In this document: piece by piece, positions 52,201 to 60,769 of the stretch
How positions within the stretch are numbered: position 1 is the first letter of the stretch
How the letters are laid out: each line of letters opens with the position of its first letter
DNA from: JAJTGZ01 sp964403525
GTDB taxonomy: Bacteria > Planctomycetota > Phycisphaerae > Phycisphaerales > UBA1924
Direction of reading: 5' to 3'
Length of the DNA: 64,000 bases
Assembly (NCBI GenBank): GCA_964403525.1
Contig: CAYOGE010000001.1
Location: forward strand, 181,128-245,127
The notes under the pieces: model-generated
Told to the model about the DNA's origin: nothing
Database searches by the model: none
Seen by the model: only the letters and a program-made list of their open reading frames with translations
Translations under genes and position numbers: made by a program

Positions 52201-54300
52201 ATGAAGGGTACAAGTGTGACAAGAACCCGTGGACCTGTCCGCCCGCTGGCGATGGCGTTGCTGTGCGGGCTCGCGCTGCAGTCGGTCGCAACCAGCGCTC
52301 TTGCGCAGGACAGCAGCCGGCGCAGGCGCACGACGCAGGAGCAGAAGCCGCTTGTGCTGACCCCCGAGCAGACAGCGCAGCTGACGAAGATCGCCAACGA
52401 CCGCAGGCTCAACATCGACGACCTGTTGGCGGCGAGCAAGACCTACACCCCCAGCGGTCGTCTTGACGACTACGTGCTCTTCTCCTCCGGTGGCCAGAGC
52501 GGGCAGGTCTTTGCGATCGGCGTTCCGAGCATGCGGCTCCTGCGGTCTATCGCGGTCTTCACGCCAGAGTCCTGGCAGGGCTACGGCTTCTCCGGAATGG
52601 ACGACCCGGTGCAGGAGCGCCTGAAGATCAACGGCAAGTCCGTCCCGTGGGGCGACACTCACCACCCGGCGCTCTCCGAAACGGCCGGCGACTACGACGG
52701 CCAGTTCCTCTTCATCGGCGACAAGGCTAACGCCCGGCTCGGCGTGATCGATCTGCGCGACTGGGAGACCAAGCAGGTCGTGAAGAACCCCTTGACAATC
52801 AGCGACCACGGCGCGGCGTTCGTCACGCCCAACACCGACTACGTGATCGAGGGCGGTCAGTACGCAACGGTGCTGGGCTACGGCTACGCGGTGCCGGAGG
52901 ACTACAAGAAGTCGTACCGCGGGATGGTCACGATGTGGAAGTTCGATCGGGCCAAGGGGCGGATCGACACGGCGAAGTCCTTTGCGCTCGAGCTGCCCCC
53001 GTACTTCCAGGACCTGGCCGATGCCGGCAAGCTCGTCAGCGACGGGTACTTCTTTGTCAACTCGTTCAACACCGAGATGGCGACGGGCGGGATTGAGAAG
53101 GGCAACCCGCCGTTCGAGGCCGGCGCCAGCAAGCGGGACATGGACTATCTGCACATCATCGACTGGAAGAAAGCGGAGAAGGTCTTCGCCGACGGCAAAG
53201 CGAAGATGATCAACGGCTTCCCGGTGATCACGATTGAAACAAGCATCGCTGAGGGCCTGCTCCACTTCGCTCCCGAGCCGAAGAGCCCGCACGGTGTCGA
53301 CGTGACGCCCAACGGCCAGTACATGGTCGTCGCCGGGAAGCTCGACCCGCACGTGACCGTTTACTCGATCGACCGCATCAAGAAGGCGATCGCGGACAAG
53401 AAGTACAGCGGCACCGACGAGTACGGTGTGCCGATCCTCAACTTTGACGCCGTCATGGAGGCGCAGGTTGAAGTCGGGCTCGGGCCGCTGCACACGCAGT
53501 TCGACGACAAGGGGTACGCGTACACCTCGCTGTTCCTGGACTCAGCTGTGGCGCGGTGGAGCCTCGGCGGCGAGTACGCCGACAAGCACAGCGAGCAGCC
53601 GTGGAAGCTGGTCGCCAAGACGTCGGTACAGTACAACATCGGGCACCTGTGCGCCGCCGAAGGCGACACCGTGAGCCCCGATGGCAAGTACCTGATAGCG
53701 ATGAACAAGTGGTCCGTCGACCGCTTCGTGCAGACCGGCCCGCTGATGCCCCAGAACTTCCAACTGCTTGACATCGACAGCCCCGGCACCACCATGCCTG
53801 TGCTCTATGACCTGCCCATCGGCGTGGGAGAGCCTCACTACTGCCAGATGATCAAGGCCGACAAGCTCAAGAGCTGGGGAGTCTACCCCGAGGTCGGCTG
53901 GAACCCGCACACACAGACGCTCGATCCAAACGCCCCCAAGAAGGGCGACGAGGGCGTGACGCGCCAGGGGAACAAGGTGCTCGTGAAGATGAGCGCCGTG
54001 CGCAGTCACTTCAACCCAGAGCATGTGGAAGTGAACGAGGGCGACGAGATCACGTGGCGGATCGTCGTGAACGAGACGACCGTCGACGCGACGCACGGGT
54101 TCTGCATCGGAGGTTACAACATCAATCTCTCGCTGGAGCCCGGCGAGTACACCGAGTTCCGCTTCATCGCCGACAAGGCCGGCACCTACCCGTTCTACTG
54201 CACCGAGTTCTGCTCGGCCCTTCACCTTGAGATGATGGGCTACCTGCACATCAAGCCGTCGGCATCCAAGGGGACCGCCGACGCGGCGACAGTCAAGTGA
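52201..54300 (+). CDS. nosZ: Nitrous-oxide reductase, clade II (Sec-dependent)
   Basis: Reduces N2O to N2 in the periplasm. 699 aa. The leader (residues 1-35) has no twin-arginine motif, so export by Sec is expected, a clade II trait. The propeller carries CuZ ligands such as His154-His155 (DTHHPALSE) and others downstream (SPHGVDV, GLGPLHTQFD). The C-terminal cupredoxin domain has the CuA site Cys667, Cys671, His675, Met678 in CTEFCSALHLEM, and an upstream CuA His in DATHGFCI. An AGGAGA site precedes the ATG. nosR and nosX are absent. Confidence 0.97.
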   Translation: MKGTSVTRTRGPVRPLAMALLCGLALQSVATSALAQDSSRRRRTTQEQKPLVLTPEQTAQLTKIANDRRLNIDDLLAASKTYTPSGRLDDYVLFSSGGQSGQVFAIGVPSMRLLRSIAVFTPESWQGYGFSGMDDPVQERLKINGKSVPWGDTHHPALSETAGDYDGQFLFIGDKANARLGVIDLRDWETKQVVKNPLTISDHGAAFVTPNTDYVIEGGQYATVLGYGYAVPEDYKKSYRGMVTMWKFDRAKGRIDTAKSFALELPPYFQDLADAGKLVSDGYFFVNSFNTEMATGGIEKGNPPFEAGASKRDMDYLHIIDWKKAEKVFADGKAKMINGFPVITIETSIAEGLLHFAPEPKSPHGVDVTPNGQYMVVAGKLDPHVTVYSIDRIKKAIADKKYSGTDEYGVPILNFDAVMEAQVEVGLGPLHTQFDDKGYAYTSLFLDSAVARWSLGGEYADKHSEQPWKLVAKTSVQYNIGHLCAAEGDTVSPDGKYLIAMNKWSVDRFVQTGPLMPQNFQLLDIDSPGTTMPVLYDLPIGVGEPHYCQMIKADKLKSWGVYPEVGWNPHTQTLDPNAPKKGDEGVTRQGNKVLVKMSAVRSHFNPEHVEVNEGDEITWRIVVNETTVDATHGFCIGGYNINLSLEPGEYTEFRFIADKAGTYPFYCTEFCSALHLEMMGYLHIKPSASKGTADAATVK

Positions 54301-54378
54301 CACGGCACCGGCCCGGGGCCAGCGCCCCGGTCCGGGATTCGCACCAGATGCCCGTTCGACGGGGGACAGGAGCCGCCC

Positions 54379-55059
54379 TTGCGCAACGTGATGAGCAGAC
54401 TGACAACGACGCTGATCGGCCCCCGTGTGCCGATCGAGGAACTGCGTGCTCACAAGGTGCGCTACGCGACACCGACTGTTGTGTTCATGCTGGCACGCCT
54501 GATGCTCCTGGTCTCTATCTTCCTGCCGTACTGGCACATGGAACTCGAGGCTCCTCAGTACCCCAAGGGCCTGCAGATCACCGCGTACGTCAACCACCTT
54601 GAGGGCGACGTAAGGGAGATCGACGGCCTGAACCACTACATCGGGATGCGCCCGATCGAGCAGGCCGCGGCGTTCGAACGGGCATCTGCCGTGTGGGTGA
54701 TGATCGCGATGGTCCTGCTGGTGGAAGGCGCAGCGCTGGTGCACAGCAAATGGGCGGTGCTCCTGGCCGTCCCGGCCGTGCTCTTCCCGGCCGGTTTCTT
54801 GGTCGATCTGCGCTTCTGGCTTACGACCTTCGGACAGAACCTCGATCCATCGGCGCCGCTCTCGGCGGCCGTCAAACCGTTCACACCGACCGTTCTTGGC
54901 GAGGGGGGGATCGGCCAGTTCCACACATACTCGCAGATGGGCGTGGGGCTGTGGCTGGCGTTTGGATGCTCCGCGATGACCATCGTCGGCTTCGCATTCC
55001 ACAGGCACGCGTACAGGCCACTCGCACATCGCGCCAGCAGCAAGGCCCCCTCAGCGTGA
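54379..55059 (+). CDS. Multi-pass membrane protein of the clade II nos operon (NosB-like)
   Basis: 226 aa. A TTG at 54379 is placed 6 nt after ACAGGAG. Four to five membrane segments (residues 32-52, 100-118, 122-143, 196-215) with a large exposed loop between the first two: YPKGLQITAYVNHLEGDVREIDGLNHYIGM. The location between nosZ and nosD matches the conserved NosB-type membrane protein of clade II clusters whose role is not known. The stop overlaps the nosD GTG. Confidence 0.75.
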   Translation: MRNVMSRLTTTLIGPRVPIEELRAHKVRYATPTVVFMLARLMLLVSIFLPYWHMELEAPQYPKGLQITAYVNHLEGDVREIDGLNHYIGMRPIEQAAAFERASAVWVMIAMVLLVEGAALVHSKWAVLLAVPAVLFPAGFLVDLRFWLTTFGQNLDPSAPLSAAVKPFTPTVLGEGGIGQFHTYSQMGVGLWLAFGCSAMTIVGFAFHRHAYRPLAHRASSKAPSA

Positions 55060-56480
55060 ACGCTCTCGTTGCCATCCTGGCCGTCGTTGCGAGCGTCTCT
55101 GCGGCGCCCCCGCCAGCGGCGGAGCCGCACGGGCAAGCCGTGCCCGCCGCCTCCCCGCCGCACCACGGTGACGCGGGCCCGGTCAACACCGGCGCAATCG
55201 GCAGGCTGATCGCGGCTGCACGTGACGGTGACACAGTTGAGATCGGGCCCGGCATCTACCAAGAACACATCCGCATCGACCGCTCTATCCGTCTGGTGGG
55301 CAAAGGAAGCCCGGTGATCGACGGCGGCGGGCGCGGCGACATCATTGAGATTGTCGCGCCCGACGTGGTTCTGCGGGGCTTTTCGATCCGCGGGACCGGC
55401 ATCGATCTTGAGAGAGAGAACGCGGCGGTCCGGGCAACGGCCGCCAGGGTCGTGATCGAGGACAACACAATCGAAGATGTTCTCTTCGGGATCGATCTGC
55501 GGGAGTCGCCGGGCAGTATCGTGCGGGGGAATCGCATCGGCGGCAAGAGGCTGGATGTAGCGAGGCGTGGTGACGGGCTCCGGCTCTGGCGGTGCGACGG
55601 CGCACTGATCGAGAACAACATCGTGCACGACGGCCGCGACTCAATCCTCTGGTACTCCAAGGGCATCACCGTCCGAGGAAACACCGGGCGCGACTGTCGG
55701 TACGGGCTGCACCTGATGTTCAGCGACGGCGTTACGATCGAGAACAACCTGTTCACCAGCAACTCGGTCGGTATCTATCTGATGTACACGTCCGGTGTGA
55801 GCATCAGCGGTAACACGCTCTACCGCAACCGCGGGCCGAGCGGGTACGGCATCGGGCTCAAGGAGACAGACCGCTTCACAGTGACCCAGAACCGCATCTC
55901 TGCCAACCGCGTCGGCGTCTACATCGACGGGTCGCCGTTCACCGCGGCGCAGCCGGGCGATTTTCACCGGAACACGATCGCCTACAACGACATCGGCTTT
56001 ACCTTTCTGCCGTCGGCTCGCAACAACGAGCTGTACGAGAACAACTTCATCGACAACATCAACCAGGTTTCTGTTGCAGGGCGCGGCTCTCTGGGCGCAA
56101 ACCGTTTCTGGAAGGGCGAACGAGGCAACTACTGGAGCGACTACACCGGCTATGACCACGACGGCGATGGGATCGGCGACTTTGTTCACGAGTCGTGGAC
56201 GCTCTTTGAGAACATGATGGATCGAGAACCGAAGCTACGGCTCTTCCTCTTCAGCCCGGCGCAGCAGGCGATCGAGTTCGTCGGACGGGCTTTGCCGTCG
56301 GTTCGCCCTGAACCCATGTTCGTCGACGAGGTCCCGCTGATGCGCCCCGTGGAGTTGCCGGCGGACGCTCACGCGTCGCCCGCCTCTCCGGTGTCGCTCG
56401 GCGCATTCGCCGCCGTACTGCTGCTTTGCGGCGGCGCGGTAGCCGGCGTTGCCGGTGGCAGATTCGGAGGCAAGAAGTGA
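55056..56480 (+). CDS. nosD: NosD copper-site maturation protein
   Basis: 474 aa periplasmic right-handed beta-helix protein needed to build the CuZ site. A short leader (residues 1-16) precedes repeated parallel-helix turns of the CASH/NosD type (VVIEDNTIEDVLFGIDLRES, GVTIENNLFTSNSVGIYLMY), and FWKGERGNYWSDYTGYDHDGDGIGD is diagnostic of NosD. A C-terminal membrane helix (VSLGAFAAVLLLCGGAVAGV) anchors it. GTG start in a 4-bp overlap. Confidence 0.95.
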   Translation: MNALVAILAVVASVSAAPPPAAEPHGQAVPAASPPHHGDAGPVNTGAIGRLIAAARDGDTVEIGPGIYQEHIRIDRSIRLVGKGSPVIDGGGRGDIIEIVAPDVVLRGFSIRGTGIDLERENAAVRATAARVVIEDNTIEDVLFGIDLRESPGSIVRGNRIGGKRLDVARRGDGLRLWRCDGALIENNIVHDGRDSILWYSKGITVRGNTGRDCRYGLHLMFSDGVTIENNLFTSNSVGIYLMYTSGVSISGNTLYRNRGPSGYGIGLKETDRFTVTQNRISANRVGVYIDGSPFTAAQPGDFHRNTIAYNDIGFTFLPSARNNELYENNFIDNINQVSVAGRGSLGANRFWKGERGNYWSDYTGYDHDGDGIGDFVHESWTLFENMMDREPKLRLFLFSPAQQAIEFVGRALPSVRPEPMFVDEVPLMRPVELPADAHASPASPVSLGAFAAVLLLCGGAVAGVAGGRFGGKK

Positions 56481-57373
56481 TCAGCATACACAACGTCAGC
56501 AAAAGGTTCGGAAGGGCATCGGTCCTGTCGGAAGTCTCACTGAACGTGCTGGGCGGTGGCAGCGTCGCCTTCTGGGGTGCCAACGGCGCCGGCAAGTCAA
56601 CGCTGCTCCGCTGCGTGCTCGGGCTGCTGCGTTTCGACGGGATGATCACCGTCGGCGGCCACGATGTGCGCCGTGCAGGCAAGCACGCGCGGATGCTGAT
56701 CGGGTATGTCCCACAGGAGCTCGGTTTTTACGACGACCTCCGCGTTGTTGAGGCGGTCCGGTACTTCGCGAGGCTCAAGGGCGTCTGCGTGCCCAGGGCT
56801 GAGACCGTGCTGGCCGGGGTAGGACTGCCCAACCAAGGGAACAAGCGGATCCGTGAGCTCTCTGGCGGGATGAAGCAGCGGTTGGCGCTCGCCATCGCCA
56901 TGCTCGGCGATCCTCCGGTGCTTGTCCTCGACGAGGTCACGGCGAGCCTCGACGCGTGTGGGCGTGGAGAGTTCGTCGCGCTCCTCTCGCGCCTCTCCGG
57001 CACCGGCCGCACTCTCCTGTTCGCGTCGCACAGAGTTGAGGAGATCAGCGAGCTCGCGCAGAGCGTGGTTGTGCTCGAGCGCGGTCGGGTAGCCGCTGTG
57101 ATACCGGCCGAACAGTTCGCGGGCCACTCCGGCACCGACAGCACACTGCACCTGGTGATCCGTCCCGACGCACGAGAGTCGGCCGCGGCCGTTCTTAGAA
57201 ACGGCGGGTTCTCGCCCCGCCAAAACGGCGTCGGTCTTCTCGTGCCCGTCTCGCCCGATCACAAGGCGGCCCCGTTCCGCCTGCTCGCAGATGCGAGCAT
57301 CGTGATCGACGATTTCGAGCTGCTCTCCAAGCAACACACGCCCGCGCGCGGCCACGAGGAGGAACGCCCATGA
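56477..57373 (+). CDS. nosF: NosF ABC transporter ATPase
   Basis: 298 aa. Walker A GANGAGKST (residues 34-42), signature LSGGMKQR and Walker B VLVLDEVTAS are intact, with FASHRVEEI following (switch His). Partner of NosY; together they provide a sulfur-containing species or copper ligand supply for NosZ maturation through NosD. The C-terminal ~90 residues are an additional regulatory domain. GTG start overlaps nosD by 4 bp behind GGAGG. Confidence 0.94.
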   Translation: MISIHNVSKRFGRASVLSEVSLNVLGGGSVAFWGANGAGKSTLLRCVLGLLRFDGMITVGGHDVRRAGKHARMLIGYVPQELGFYDDLRVVEAVRYFARLKGVCVPRAETVLAGVGLPNQGNKRIRELSGGMKQRLALAIAMLGDPPVLVLDEVTASLDACGRGEFVALLSRLSGTGRTLLFASHRVEEISELAQSVVVLERGRVAAVIPAEQFAGHSGTDSTLHLVIRPDARESAAAVLRNGGFSPRQNGVGLLVPVSPDHKAAPFRLLADASIVIDDFELLSKQHTPARGHEEERP

Positions 57374-58248
57374 ACGCCACTGTTGTCGCAAACCAAGTGT
57401 CAGTCTTGGCACCTCCCTCGTTCGCATCGAATCTCCTGACCGTCGCCCACCGAGAATTGCGCGAGGCGGTACGCAGCCGCTGGTTTGTCCTGTACACCCT
57501 GGCATTCGCCGTGCTCGGCCTGGGTGTTTCCTACATCTCGGCGGCGAGCACGGGCGGCTCCGGTCTGGCCGGGTTTGGACGAACGACCGCCGGGCTGATC
57601 AACCTTGTCCTGTTGATCGTCCCGTTGATGGCGCTGACGGCGGGCGCCGCGTCGATCGCGTCGGATCGAGAGCGCGGGATGCTCGCGTACCTGCTTGCGC
57701 AGCCGTTGTCGCGTTCCGAACTGCTGCTGGGCAAGTACCTCGGGCTCGCCGTTGCGCTGTTCACCAGTCTGTGCATCGGCTTTGGGGCGTGCGCGGCCGT
57801 GCTCTCGTTCAGGGGTGAGGGAACGCGTGTCGCGAGCCTGGCGTGGCTCGTTGGACTGTCAATGGGGCTTGCGCTCTCAACGCTCAGTGTTGGCGTGCTG
57901 CTGTCGGTCCTGGCCCACAAGGCCTCCGCCGCTGTCGGGGCCGCGGTCTTTCTCTGGCTCACGCTGGTGTTCGTGACCGACCTTGGGCTCATGGCGGGCA
58001 CTGTTGCGATGCGCCTGCGTGTTGAGCAGCTTCTGGCGTTCAGTCTTGTGAACCCGCTTCAGGTGTTCAAGATGTGGTCGCTGCACGCGGTCGATGCGAA
58101 CCTCGACGTGCTCGGTCCGGCGGGCCTGTACGCCAGTGAGGAGTTTGGCGGTCGCCTCCACTTCATCTTCGGCCTGTGCCTGGCGTTGTGGTCGGTTGTG
58201 CCCATGGTGGTCGCGGCGGCCGTTTTCTCAAGGAGGTCTCCGGCATGA
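57370..58248 (+). CDS. nosY: NosY membrane permease
   Basis: 292 aa with about six membrane helices of the ABC-2/NosY type: VAHRELREAVRSRWFVLYTLAFAVLG, ASIASDRERGMLAYLLAQPLSRSELLLGKYLG (the conserved cytoplasmic block), and NPLQVFKMWSLHAVDANLDVLGPAGLY, a NosY signature. ATGA overlap with nosF; couples to nosL by the same type of overlap. Confidence 0.94.
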   Translation: MNATVVANQVSVLAPPSFASNLLTVAHRELREAVRSRWFVLYTLAFAVLGLGVSYISAASTGGSGLAGFGRTTAGLINLVLLIVPLMALTAGAASIASDRERGMLAYLLAQPLSRSELLLGKYLGLAVALFTSLCIGFGACAAVLSFRGEGTRVASLAWLVGLSMGLALSTLSVGVLLSVLAHKASAAVGAAVFLWLTLVFVTDLGLMAGTVAMRLRVEQLLAFSLVNPLQVFKMWSLHAVDANLDVLGPAGLYASEEFGGRLHFIFGLCLALWSVVPMVVAAAVFSRRSPA

Positions 58249-58745
58249 AACGCCCGTGCCGAGCCGCGATTCTGTTCGCTGCCGTCGCTGTCTCGTCCTG
58301 CCGACGGGCACCCCTTGCGGGTCCGCCTGAGCTGCGCATCGGGCGCGACATGTGCGCAGAGTGCGGGATGATCATCAGCGAGGACGCGTGTGCCGGCGCA
58401 GCGCTAATCGAGCGAGATGGAGTGCAAGAGCACGCGCTGTTCGATGACATCGGGTGCATGCTCGACTTTGTTCATAAGCACGCCGCCTCTATCAGAACGG
58501 TCGAGTCGTTCGTGCGTGACTACGCCGAGAGGAAGTGGGTGCCGTCGTCGTCGTCATGGTTCCTGCTGACAGACGGAGAACACGTCAGAACGCCGATGGC
58601 GTCTGGGGTTATTGCCTTCTCGAGCAGCAGCGCTGCCCACGCGGCGCAGGCTCGTTGGGGAGGCAGGGTCGTCCGCGAGGCCGACCTCCCGGCCGCCAGA
58701 GATGCGGTCCACCGAGAGCGCCTGGGAACCGGCGCGGCGCCGTGA
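58245..58745 (+). CDS. nosL: NosL copper-binding lipoprotein
   Basis: 166 aa. Signal with a lipobox-like VSSC (Cys19), so a lipoprotein. Copper chaperone for NosZ: MCAECGMIISED holds the CxxC plus Met ligands, and FDDIGCMLDF and ASGVIAFSSSSAA follow as in the family. Starts inside nosY (4-bp overlap) behind AAGGAGG. Confidence 0.93.
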   Translation: MKRPCRAAILFAAVAVSSCRRAPLAGPPELRIGRDMCAECGMIISEDACAGAALIERDGVQEHALFDDIGCMLDFVHKHAASIRTVESFVRDYAERKWVPSSSSWFLLTDGEHVRTPMASGVIAFSSSSAAHAAQARWGGRVVREADLPAARDAVHRERLGTGAAP

Positions 58746-58773
58746 GCATTCGGGGGGGGTTGTGGGGAGTCGC

Positions 58774-58788
58774 GGATACCGGATATCC
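58774..58788. promoter_or_regulatory. Imperfect palindrome upstream of the Rrf2 gene
   Basis: GGATACCGGATATCC, matching its own reverse complement at about 12 of 15 positions, 46 bp before the Rrf2 start. Candidate binding site for the Rrf2 regulator. Confidence 0.3.
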
Positions 58789-58834
58789 TCATCCGCAATC
58801 GGGTGTTTTCTCTTCGGTCACCCAGGAGGCGTTC

Positions 58835-59287
58835 GTGATTTCACAGACGATCGAGTACGCCCTTCGAGCAATGGTGCACTTGGCAGGCCTGCCGCCAGAG
58901 AGCACCGCCAACAGCGAGACGATCGCCCTGCACACCAAGGTGCCGCAGGGGTACCTCTCGAAGGTGCTCCGTGACCTCGTTGTTGCCGAACTGATCGTTT
59001 CGCAACGCGGGCCGAACGGCGGCTTCACGCTGGCCCGCCCGGCGGAGAAGATCTCGATGCTCGACGTCGTCAACGCAGTCGACCCGCTCAAACGCATCCG
59101 CCGCTGCCCCCTGGGCAACCCCGCGCATGTCAGACTCTGCCCGATGCACCACCGGCTCGACAACGCCATGGACCTAGTTGAGAAGGAGTTCGGCTCGACG
59201 ACGCTCTCGGAGGTCACCGCCTCGAACGCGGGGGTTGCAGCGTGCAAGGGCGTGGTGAACCCCACGCTCCGCGGCAAGAAGACCTGA
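58835..59287 (+). CDS. Rrf2-family transcription regulator
   Basis: 150 aa. GTG start behind AGGAGG. Winged helix: ISQTIEYALRAMVHLAGL, VPQGYLSKVLRDLVVAELIVSQRGPNGGFTLARP. Cysteines at RRCPLGN, VRLCPMHH and AACKG could hold an Fe-S cluster as in NsrR/IscR, but the spacing (C-x10-C) differs from both. Located directly after nosL, it is a candidate nitric-oxide or redox sensor for the nos operon. Confidence 0.87.
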   Translation: MISQTIEYALRAMVHLAGLPPESTANSETIALHTKVPQGYLSKVLRDLVVAELIVSQRGPNGGFTLARPAEKISMLDVVNAVDPLKRIRRCPLGNPAHVRLCPMHHRLDNAMDLVEKEFGSTTLSEVTASNAGVAACKGVVNPTLRGKKT

Positions 59288-59291
59288 ACCT

Positions 59292-59633
59292 TCAAGGTGC
59301 GGGCGAGCGTTCCGGGTCTGGAAAGTCTCGGTAGAGAGCGCTGACAAAGTCCGTCACCGCCGAGTAGACCGGCGCGTGCAGGCGTTCAACCTCACCGGTA
59401 CGCGTCGCAACGGTGCTGAACGCCGCGTCGAGCTGCGCCAGGTCGCTGGTGCTGACGATGATGTGGAACTCGCCGAGCCCCGCCGGCCCGAAGCCGAACT
59501 TCCGTCGCTCCAGCGACCAGTGCTCGATCTTGCCCTGCCCCTTCAAATAGTCCAGGTAGGCCTTGACGGCTCCGGCAAACTCCAGGTCCTTGCGCCCGTC
59601 CTTCAGGTTGCACCACATGTGGTAGTGATTCAC
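59292..59633 (-). CDS. Small conserved protein starting NHYHMW
   Basis: 113 aa, no confident family. GTG start at 59633 gives VNHYHMWCNLKDGRKDLEFAG; compact alpha-beta proteins of this pattern exist in many bacteria without known function. ERRKFGFGPAGLGEFHIIVSTSDLAQLDAAF follows. The frame is open upstream into the terminator region, but without homology. Convergent with the Rrf2 gene by 4 bp. Confidence 0.6.
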   Translation of the reverse strand: MNHYHMWCNLKDGRKDLEFAGAVKAYLDYLKGQGKIEHWSLERRKFGFGPAGLGEFHIIVSTSDLAQLDAAFSTVATRTGEVERLHAPVYSAVTDFVSALYRDFPDPERSPAP

Positions 59634-59659
59634 GCCAACAGCGTAACGGGGGTCGCACA

Positions 59660-59687
59660 ATGAAAAAACCCGGCCGCGGGGCCGGGT
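59660..59687 (-). terminator. Terminator of the CHRD gene
   Basis: 8-bp stem ACCCGGCC/GGCCGGGT (59668-59675, 59680-59687), 4-nt loop; on the minus strand it is followed by TTTTTTC. About 30 bp past the CHRD stop and directly before the next minus-strand start. Confidence 0.88.
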
Positions 59688-59715
59688 GTAGCGAGGGACA
59701 GTGTGGCGGGGTTGA

Positions 59716-60192
59716 TCAGCGGCGCCGGCGACCGGCAGCGAGAACGCCAAGGCCCAGCAGCGCGCCGGCGGCGGGCGTCGGCACGACCTGGCCGCGGATT
59801 TCACCGCCGGGGAAGATCGGCGTGTGGAGATTGAAGTACACATCACCGGCGATCAGGGCCGCGACGAACCCCGGCGAGAGCCCGCCGGCCGAGCCGATCG
59901 TTCCACCGGTCGTTCCGCCGGTCCACGAGCCGATCGGAACGATGACCGGGCCATTGGTACCGGCAGCCGCCTGGTGGAAGTGCATCGCGGTCGGAGCCGC
60001 CAGCAGGCCGGTCCACGAGATGTTCCAGTCGATCGAGTTCGTCCCTGCGTTGTAGGTCACAGTGCCAGTGCCGAACCCCGGCGACGCGTTAGGGGGGGCC
60101 GACTGCAGGCCGTCGATGTTGAAGTTCCACGTCTGCGCGCCGCAGATTGATGCGGCGGACGCGACAGCGGCGAGTGCGAGCAAGCTCTTCAT
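59716..60192 (-). CDS. Exported CHRD-domain protein with PEP-CTERM-like tail
   Basis: 158 aa. Signal peptide (residues 1-19, cleaved at CGA-Q). CHRD domain: SAPPNASPGFGTGTVTYN, ISWTGLLAAPTAMHFHQAAA, VYFNLHTPIFPGGEIRGQ, the conserved A-H-I/F-H and N-x-H-T-x-x-x-P-x-GEIRGQ blocks. C-terminal VPTPAAGALLGLGVLAAG-RRRR sorting tail as in the genes near 5 kb. CHRD proteins are extracellular, of unknown function. Ribosome site GGAGAGG before the ATG. Confidence 0.88.
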   Translation of the reverse strand: MKSLLALAAVASAASICGAQTWNFNIDGLQSAPPNASPGFGTGTVTYNAGTNSIDWNISWTGLLAAPTAMHFHQAAAGTNGPVIVPIGSWTGGTTGGTIGSAGGLSPGFVAALIAGDVYFNLHTPIFPGGEIRGQVVPTPAAGALLGLGVLAAGRRRR

Positions 60193-60335
60193 GGTGACCT
60201 CTCCTTCAAGTGAAATAGGGAGTCAGCCCAGATTGGCCGACAGCGAATCCAACCAGCGCAAGATACCACACTTCTCGGACCGGGCCACCCTCAACTGCCA
60301 GAACAGGGCCGAACGTCAATTCTTCACTATTATGC

Positions 60336-60364
60336 TTGACACACTACTGTGTCTGATGTAGAAT
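60336..60364 (+). promoter_or_regulatory. Strong promoter with operator; leaderless start of padR-like gene
   Basis: TTGACA (60336-60341), 17 bp, TAGAAT (60359-60364). The palindrome GACACA-CTAC-TGTGTC (60338-60353) overlaps the -35 and spacer and is a likely operator of the PadR protein. The GTG start at 60371 is where transcription should begin, so the mRNA is probably leaderless. Confidence 0.75.
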
Positions 60365-60370
60365 TGTGCC

Positions 60371-60769
60371 GTGAACGAGTCCGCCCCCGAATCTGACCTC
60401 AGCAGCAGCCCTCCGGGCGATTCCATCAACGAAAAAGCCCAGCGTGACCTGGCGGTCGGTACCGCGTGGCTGGTTGTGCTTGCGACGATCGCAAAGGCCT
60501 CGAGCCCCGTCCACGGCTACGAGATTGCGCGGTCACTCTCCCACGCTTCCCCACACGGCGTGGGGGTCAAGCACGGCACCTTGTACCCCATCCTCCGATC
60601 CATGGAGGCCGAGGGCCTGGTGACCAGCACGCTCGTGCCCTCCACTCAGGGACCGGCCCGTCGGTGTTTCACCATCACACCGGCGGGCCGGGACACGCTG
60701 GGCACCTGGGTCGCGAGCTGGCGGGCTGCGCGTGGGCACGTCGACGAACTTCTCGGAGAACATCCATGA
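60371..60769 (+). CDS. PadR-family transcription regulator
   Basis: 132 aa winged-helix repressor: SSPVHGYEIARSLSHAS, VKHGTLYPILRSMEAEGLVTS (recognition helix Y-P-x-L), GPARRCFTITPAGRDTLGTW (wing). GTG start with no ribosome site, at the predicted transcription start. It is coupled by ATGA to a membrane protein, the usual PadR-partner arrangement that often senses envelope or drug stress. Confidence 0.88.
   Translation: MNESAPESDLSSSPPGDSINEKAQRDLAVGTAWLVVLATIAKASSPVHGYEIARSLSHASPHGVGVKHGTLYPILRSMEAEGLVTSTLVPSTQGPARRCFTITPAGRDTLGTWVASWRAARGHVDELLGEHP

Noticed and set aside
53542..55029. 495-codon minus-strand frame opposite nosZ and its neighbour
   Set aside because: Antisense shadow of nosZ; no domain or start signal.
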